This document shows positions 59,651 to 64,000 of a stretch of 64,000 nucleotides of DNA, in pieces (positions within the stretch are counted from its first letter, which is position 1; each line of letters opens with the position of its first letter). The notes beneath the pieces were generated by a model. The model did not search any database and was not told where the DNA came from. It saw nothing but the letters and a program-made list of their open reading frames with translations. The stretch is taken from NCBI RefSeq assembly GCF_023674465.1, contig NZ_CP098400.1, positions 2,384,801-2,448,800 on the forward strand, read 5' to 3'. The position numbers and the translations under genes are program-made. This DNA is from Xiashengella succiniciproducens (GTDB taxonomy: Bacteria > Bacteroidota > Bacteroidia > Bacteroidales > Marinilabiliaceae).

Positions 59651-62600
59651 TTAGAATGCAACATTAATACCTCCAGAAACTGTACGGATAGGTGTGTAAC
59701 GTGCAGTAGTTGCACTGGTATAGCTTTGACGAGGATCAAGACCTACTCTATTTGTCAACAAAGCTACATTATCAGCTGAACAATATACTCGTACCCTGGA
59801 TACTCCAACTCTATCAACTATGCTCTTTGGCAATGTGTAACCAAGAGTAATATTGTTTAGGCTCAAGTAATTTGAACTAACAAGGAACCTTGTAGATGTT
59901 GAGTTTGAAAATCTATCATTTGCATTGAGTCGGGGAACATCTGTAGTCGTGTTTTCCGGAGTCCATGCCTTATAGATATCCTTATGCCAGTTATTTCCAG
60001 CATTACTTGAAGATCCACCATGCATCAACCTTGCATATCCTGAATCATAGATTTGGCCACCTAACTGATATGCTAACTGAACTGAGAAGTCAAATCCATA
60101 AGCATCTACACTAGTTCCAAAACCACCATAGACCTTGGGTAGAAGATCTGATGTTCCAACCTTGTTGGTGTTATCAGCCTTTTGCCAGTCAGTAGTCTTG
60201 TACTCCCTACCATTATCATCCTTTGCCCAGTACAAAGCTTCACCTGTGTTAGAATATACACCGGCATATTTAACAAGGTTCATTCTATACATTGAATAAC
60301 CTTCTTCATACCTCCTGGTTCCATCAATTATAATTCCACCAAGGTCAGGATGCAACTCATTTATCTTATTCTTAATAAATGAAGCATTAGCATAAACACC
60401 CCAATTGATATTAGACGTTTTAAGTATATTATAGTTTAGATCTACTTCCAAACCGGAGTTAGTCATAGAACCAATATTCATAGGTAAATTAGGATAACCA
60501 ACAGTAGGGTTTGTAGGCTTCAAATAAAGCATATTTGATGACTCTCTGCTAAAATACTCAATAGAACCAGTCAGCTTGCTCTTAAACAAAGCAATGTCGA
60601 AACCCACATTGTATGAGATACTGGTTTCCCAGGTAATATCAGGATTACCTTTTCTATCCAATGCCCCATCGGAGAAAACTCCGTCTGCTCCAGTAACTCT
60701 GTATTCGTCTTGCCAGCCATAGAGTGAACCAAGCAAGTCATTACCCTGCTCACCATAAGAACCTTTAAGCTTCAGCATATCAATCCAAGTAAAATCACGC
60801 ATGAATTCTTCATTGCTAATCATCCATGCAGCACTTGCTGACCAGAAATTACCCCATCTTTTATCCGGGTGGAAACGTGAAGATGCATCCCTTCTATAGG
60901 CAAGATTTGCAAAGTATGTGTCATTATATGAATAATTAGCACGACCAATTATACCTTTGGTAGCATAAAAATCAGCTGACCCACCACCCCTTAGGTTATC
61001 AATAGCATTACTTACATAGTATTTCTCAGGGTGATACAGGTTCTCACCAGATGCAAAAATCTCATCTTCACGATTTGAGTAACCATCATAACCAACGGTA
61101 AAATCTAAATTATGCAAATCCTGAAGTACAATATGGTAGTTTGCAATATACTGTTGATTAACTCCAAGTATGCGTGTCTGATCCTGATATGCTGTACCTC
61201 CATAAGAAGCACTTTGTCCCATATATGCATTACCCAGGTCATTGTACTTGGTATTGTCTACATTAATACCATACTGAACTAAGAATTTAAAACCCTTGAA
61301 TGGAGTAAATTCAGCAAAAGCAGTTGTATTAACAATATCCTTTATATACTCAGTTTTGTTAAACAAAAGGTCTCCAGACGGGTTAGATATACTCATAAAG
61401 GAACGAGAAAAGTTAGTACTTGTTGTTGTTCCATAATCATAAGTATTACGTCCGGAAGTCTGCTTGATTTGCTTTGTTGCAGCATCCCTAACATATAGAG
61501 GATAAACAGGTGCAATATAGTTTGCAATAAAGAATGCATTACCGCTTGAATTGGTAGTTACCTGTTCGCCGGGATAATCACTTAGAATATTTGTAAAACC
61601 AACATTCGCTCCAACCTTTAACCAATCATTTACTTTATGATCAGCTTTTAGTCTACCTGTATACCTGGTAAAACCAGAACCATCAATTACACCCTGGTCA
61701 TCAAGATAACCCAAAGACATATAGAAGGTTGTCTGCTCACTACCACCTGTTATTGATAAGTTATACTCCTGACGCTTGTTGTTCTTGAAAGTCTCATCTG
61801 CCCAATTATCAGGGTGATAGTAATAGTCCGCGTCTGAATAACCTAAAGTAGCATTAGGATTCAACTTACCATTTAAACCTATAAGATTCTGTCCCTGAGG
61901 AACAGTATAGATCCTGTATCCGATACCACCTTCAGCATCCTTAGGAATAGTAACATTTGCATAATTATGAGCCTGATCAGGACTGTAATTCAGGTTATAA
62001 ATACCAGCATTATAGATTGCCTGATACACATTCTCAATATAATTCTTAGGACTGGTCAGTACCTCATAATTCTTAACAGCACGTGAGTTTACACCAACTT
62101 TCGCATCCAAAGAAACATTAGTCTTACCCTTTGAACCCTTTTTTGTAGTAATCATAATGATACCATTTGCACCGCGAGCACCATAAAGAGCTGTAGAGGC
62201 AGCATCCTTAAGTACAGTCATTGACTCAATATCTGAAGAGCTCAATGATGAAAGGTCCCCATCAAAAGGCACACCATCTACTACATATAAAGGATCCATC
62301 TCAGCGTTAATTGATCCAACACCTCTGATCCTGACATCTGCTGACTCACCTGGCTGTCCATTAGAACTCAAAATCTGAACACCAGCCATTGTTCCAGAAA
62401 GAGCATTTGAAATATTTGCAACCTGACGTTTTTCAAGCTTGTCTGAACCTAGTACTGCTGCAGAACCAGTAAATGATCCCTTGGTTGAGGTACCATAGGC
62501 AACAACTATAACTTCGTCCATAGCAATAGAGCTTGAAGCTAAGGCCACATTGATTGTGCTTCTACCTGCAACCTCAATTTCCTGAGTTTCCATTCCGATA

Positions 62601-62827
62601 AATGAAAACACCAAAGTCTCAGCATCAGTCGGTACATTAAGCGAATATGTACCATCAAATTGTGTAACAGTACCAACTGTAGTACCCTTAACAAAAACGG
62701 TTGCTCCAGGGATGGGTTCACCGTCTTCACTTCCGGTCACTTTTCCGGTAATGGTCCTGGTTTGAGCAAAAACTGCGCTCACACCTATTACCATCAGCAA
62801 GGAAAGTGTCGCTAGAACTTTCTTCAT
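59651..62827 (-). CDS. SusC-family TonB-dependent transporter (third pair)
   Basis: The 1058-residue outer-membrane protein has a signal peptide (1-21, AVFAQ), a carboxypeptidase-regulatory-like domain (23-98, ITGKVTGSEDGEPIPGATVFVKG), the TonB box DEVIVVAYGTSTKG (104-117), and a plug with the SusC mark MTVLKDAASTALYGARGANGIIMIT. A 22-strand barrel ends in TVSGGINVAF. With the following SusD and the acidic lipoprotein it forms a three-gene operon without its own glycoside hydrolases. The nearby xylanase operon on the other strand makes xylan products possible but not proven. A 945-base gap without genes lies upstream. Confidence 0.95.
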   Translation of the reverse strand: MKKVLATLSLLMVIGVSAVFAQTRTITGKVTGSEDGEPIPGATVFVKGTTVGTVTQFDGTYSLNVPTDAETLVFSFIGMETQEIEVAGRSTINVALASSSIAMDEVIVVAYGTSTKGSFTGSAAVLGSDKLEKRQVANISNALSGTMAGVQILSSNGQPGESADVRIRGVGSINAEMDPLYVVDGVPFDGDLSSLSSSDIESMTVLKDAASTALYGARGANGIIMITTKKGSKGKTNVSLDAKVGVNSRAVKNYEVLTSPKNYIENVYQAIYNAGIYNLNYSPDQAHNYANVTIPKDAEGGIGYRIYTVPQGQNLIGLNGKLNPNATLGYSDADYYYHPDNWADETFKNNKRQEYNLSITGGSEQTTFYMSLGYLDDQGVIDGSGFTRYTGRLKADHKVNDWLKVGANVGFTNILSDYPGEQVTTNSSGNAFFIANYIAPVYPLYVRDAATKQIKQTSGRNTYDYGTTTSTNFSRSFMSISNPSGDLLFNKTEYIKDIVNTTAFAEFTPFKGFKFLVQYGINVDNTKYNDLGNAYMGQSASYGGTAYQDQTRILGVNQQYIANYHIVLQDLHNLDFTVGYDGYSNREDEIFASGENLYHPEKYYVSNAIDNLRGGGSADFYATKGIIGRANYSYNDTYFANLAYRRDASSRFHPDKRWGNFWSASAAWMISNEEFMRDFTWIDMLKLKGSYGEQGNDLLGSLYGWQDEYRVTGADGVFSDGALDRKGNPDITWETSISYNVGFDIALFKSKLTGSIEYFSRESSNMLYLKPTNPTVGYPNLPMNIGSMTNSGLEVDLNYNILKTSNINWGVYANASFIKNKINELHPDLGGIIIDGTRRYEEGYSMYRMNLVKYAGVYSNTGEALYWAKDDNGREYKTTDWQKADNTNKVGTSDLLPKVYGGFGTSVDAYGFDFSVQLAYQLGGQIYDSGYARLMHGGSSSNAGNNWHKDIYKAWTPENTTTDVPRLNANDRFSNSTSTRFLVSSNYLSLNNITLGYTLPKSIVDRVGVSRVRVYCSADNVALLTNRVGLDPRQSYTSATTARYTPIRTVSGGINVAF

Positions 62828-63772
62828 AAAGTATAAGGTTTAAATTAATAAATAGGACAACTAACTATCGTTTGGTTTTTATTTTTCTTAATTCTTACAT
62901 TCCAGATGGTACTGTCCGAAATTTCGAACATCATCATGAATTATACAACAAAAAAAGTATCCTTTAGTTTATTCCGGCTATTAATAATTTCAATAATCAG
63001 CCAGAAACATGAACGATTTAACACTTTTCCACTTGATTTTATGATGGAATTGACATTCCATGACTTTTATCATACCCCACAACTATCAATCGCATATCCA
63101 ACAAGTGCTTTATCTTATGATTTAGCTACAAAAATAGAAAAATAAAAATATAAGCAACACCCACAGATAAAAAAAATATATATTTCTTACTAATTATATG
63201 CAAAAGAGGGGTGGTCGCTCATATTTTATCTTTTTTCCTGTTCTCGATACAGTTTTTTAGGGGGATATATCCATTTTTTAGTCTATTTTCTATCTTCATG
63301 GTATTATATTACCTATATACTGCCTTTAAAATGTAATTTTATGAGCTAATCTAAAAAATGAAATATTGATAGTTTATATAAGATTGAAATGATAATTTAT
63401 CAAAATCCGGTATGTAATAAAATAAAACTGATAGAATTGGCAGTACTTACAAAGATTGATGATTATCAATATTTTATACTGACTTTTGTCATCTTTTCAT
63501 TCACTGCAAGTTCCCAATTACCTTATTGAATTTTCCAACGCAATATTCAATCTATTGTATCACAACTTATTGCAATAACGGATACCGAGTAATAGCAGTT
63601 TTACTTACAATCTGTAAGCAGGTGTCGAAATAAATCTGATGCTCTAAAAAACAAAGTATCTAAAAGAGAAAAGTAAAAGTTTGAAACCTTTTATGCTGCA
63701 GTATAAAAACAGAGAAGGTCATACTCCACCCTAAAGAGCGGAATATGACCTTCTGAAATCGTAGTACCTTAA
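62828..63772. other. 945-base AT-rich region without genes, with several palindromes
   Basis: The stretch between the third SusC gene and the TolC-like gene holds no convincing gene. A 79-codon frame at 62906-63145 has no ribosome-binding site or family signature. Palindromes seen are CGAAATTTCG (62917-62926), ATGGAAT-TGAC-ATTCCAT (63044-63061), GGATATATCC (63263-63272) and CTTACA-ATC-TGTAAG (63604-63618). These could be operator sites for the SusC operon. No clear TAnnTTTG box facing the SusC gene was found. Confidence 0.4.
63713..63754 (-). terminator. Hairpin terminator of the TolC-like gene
   Basis: Arms AGAAGGTCATACTCC (63713-63727) and GGAATATGACCTTCT (63740-63754) pair over 15 positions with a single C/A mismatch, or a G-U pair in the minus-strand RNA. 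It lies 18 bases past the stop at 63773 on the minus strand. Confidence 0.75.
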
Positions 63773-64000
63773 CTAGTTTATTCTGGAAAGAAAGACTTCA
63801 CTTTGTCCACTAATTATTAGTAAAGAAAGCTCCCTCACCTTGGACTGGTATGTAGCGTCCAGCCATCGATTTACTGCATTTATATATGCCTGTTGGAATT
63901 CTCTGAATTCAATTCCGGACAAAACTCCAAGCTCATACCTTTCAAGAGCTATATCCAGATTAGATCTAGCGACATCTACGTTCTGCCTTTCGAAATCAAC
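63773..64000 (-). CDS. TolC-family outer-membrane efflux protein, C-terminal end
   Basis: The frame is open from the window edge to a TAG at 63773-63775 and gives 75 residues. It contains DIALERYELGVLSGIEFREFQQAYINAVNRWLDATYQSKVRELSLLIISGQ, the typical last coiled-coil hairpin of TolC-like proteins (Y-x-x-G-x-x-S-x-x-E-x-x-x-x-Q, then L-x-x-L-x-G). These proteins form the outer-membrane channel of efflux pumps or type I secretion systems. The N-terminal part and any partner pump genes lie outside the window. Confidence 0.85.
   Translation of the reverse strand, partial: VDFERQNVDVARSNLDIALERYELGVLSGIEFREFQQAYINAVNRWLDATYQSKVRELSLLIISGQSEVFLSRIN

Noticed and set aside
62906-63145. 79-codon plus-strand frame in the long non-coding region
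   Set aside because: No ribosome-binding site, no recognisable domain, AT-rich composition like the flanking non-coding DNA.

Overview
The window reads as a chromosome segment of a polysaccharide-degrading Bacteroidota, most likely Bacteroidales. The evidence is three SusC/SusD pairs, many signal-peptide-II lipoproteins with a Cys followed by acidic or polar residues, several -7 boxes of the TAnnTTTG type instead of TATAAT, and the family content. I cannot name a genus; the mix of two GH11 xylanases with a Xus-type xylan locus would suit an anaerobic Marinilabiliales-like organism, but this is a guess. I saw no tRNA, rRNA, CRISPR array, transposase or prophage gene.

Layout. (1) 1-1650: end of a cyclophilin gene, an RRM RNA-binding protein, and a convergent cation diffusion facilitator. 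(2) 1907-11823, plus strand: a hexuronate-use cluster of uxaC, kdgK, eda, a second PfkB kinase, a LarA-type nickel racemase/epimerase homologue, gnd, an ExuT-like permease and a LacI-type regulator. (3) 11995-46842, minus strand: a large glucuronoarabinoxylan utilisation locus. In transcription order it has a GH11-CBM13 xylanase, a SUMF-fold lipoprotein, xusA-xusB-xusC-xusD-xusE-xyn10C, a large GH43-like lipoprotein, a CE6-like esterase, an alpha/beta hydrolase, GH115, GH43, GH31, GH95, GH43, GH31 and GH97. (4) 47159-53054: an island not obviously related to xylan (MFS efflux, DOPA-dioxygenase-like, YceI, cation/proton antiporter, AraC regulator). (5) 53176-56484, plus strand: two esterases and a second GH11. 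(6) 56496-62827, minus strand: two lipoproteins of unknown role and a third SusC/SusD pair. (7) A 945-base stretch without genes, then the C-terminal end of a TolC-like protein.

How it fits together. Surface xylanases (GH10, GH11) cut the backbone and the Xus transporters import oligosaccharides. Periplasmic GH115, GH43, GH31, GH95, GH97 and esterases strip glucuronate, arabinose, xylose, L- or D-galactose/fucose and acetyl groups. Glucuronate freed by GH115 would feed the adjacent hexuronate cluster. That cluster has the Entner-Doudoroff kinase and aldolase, but also gnd without zwf, next to a LarA homologue with its catalytic residues intact and a spare sugar kinase. I propose a branch mannonate to gluconate to 6-phosphogluconate to ribulose-5-phosphate. 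This is the most interesting hypothesis in the window.

Hairpins divide the minus-strand xylan locus into at least four units. No hybrid two-component regulator or ECF sigma factor, the usual regulators of such loci, is present in the window. Several starts were moved from a TTG or GTG to a downstream ATG, as stated in the entries.
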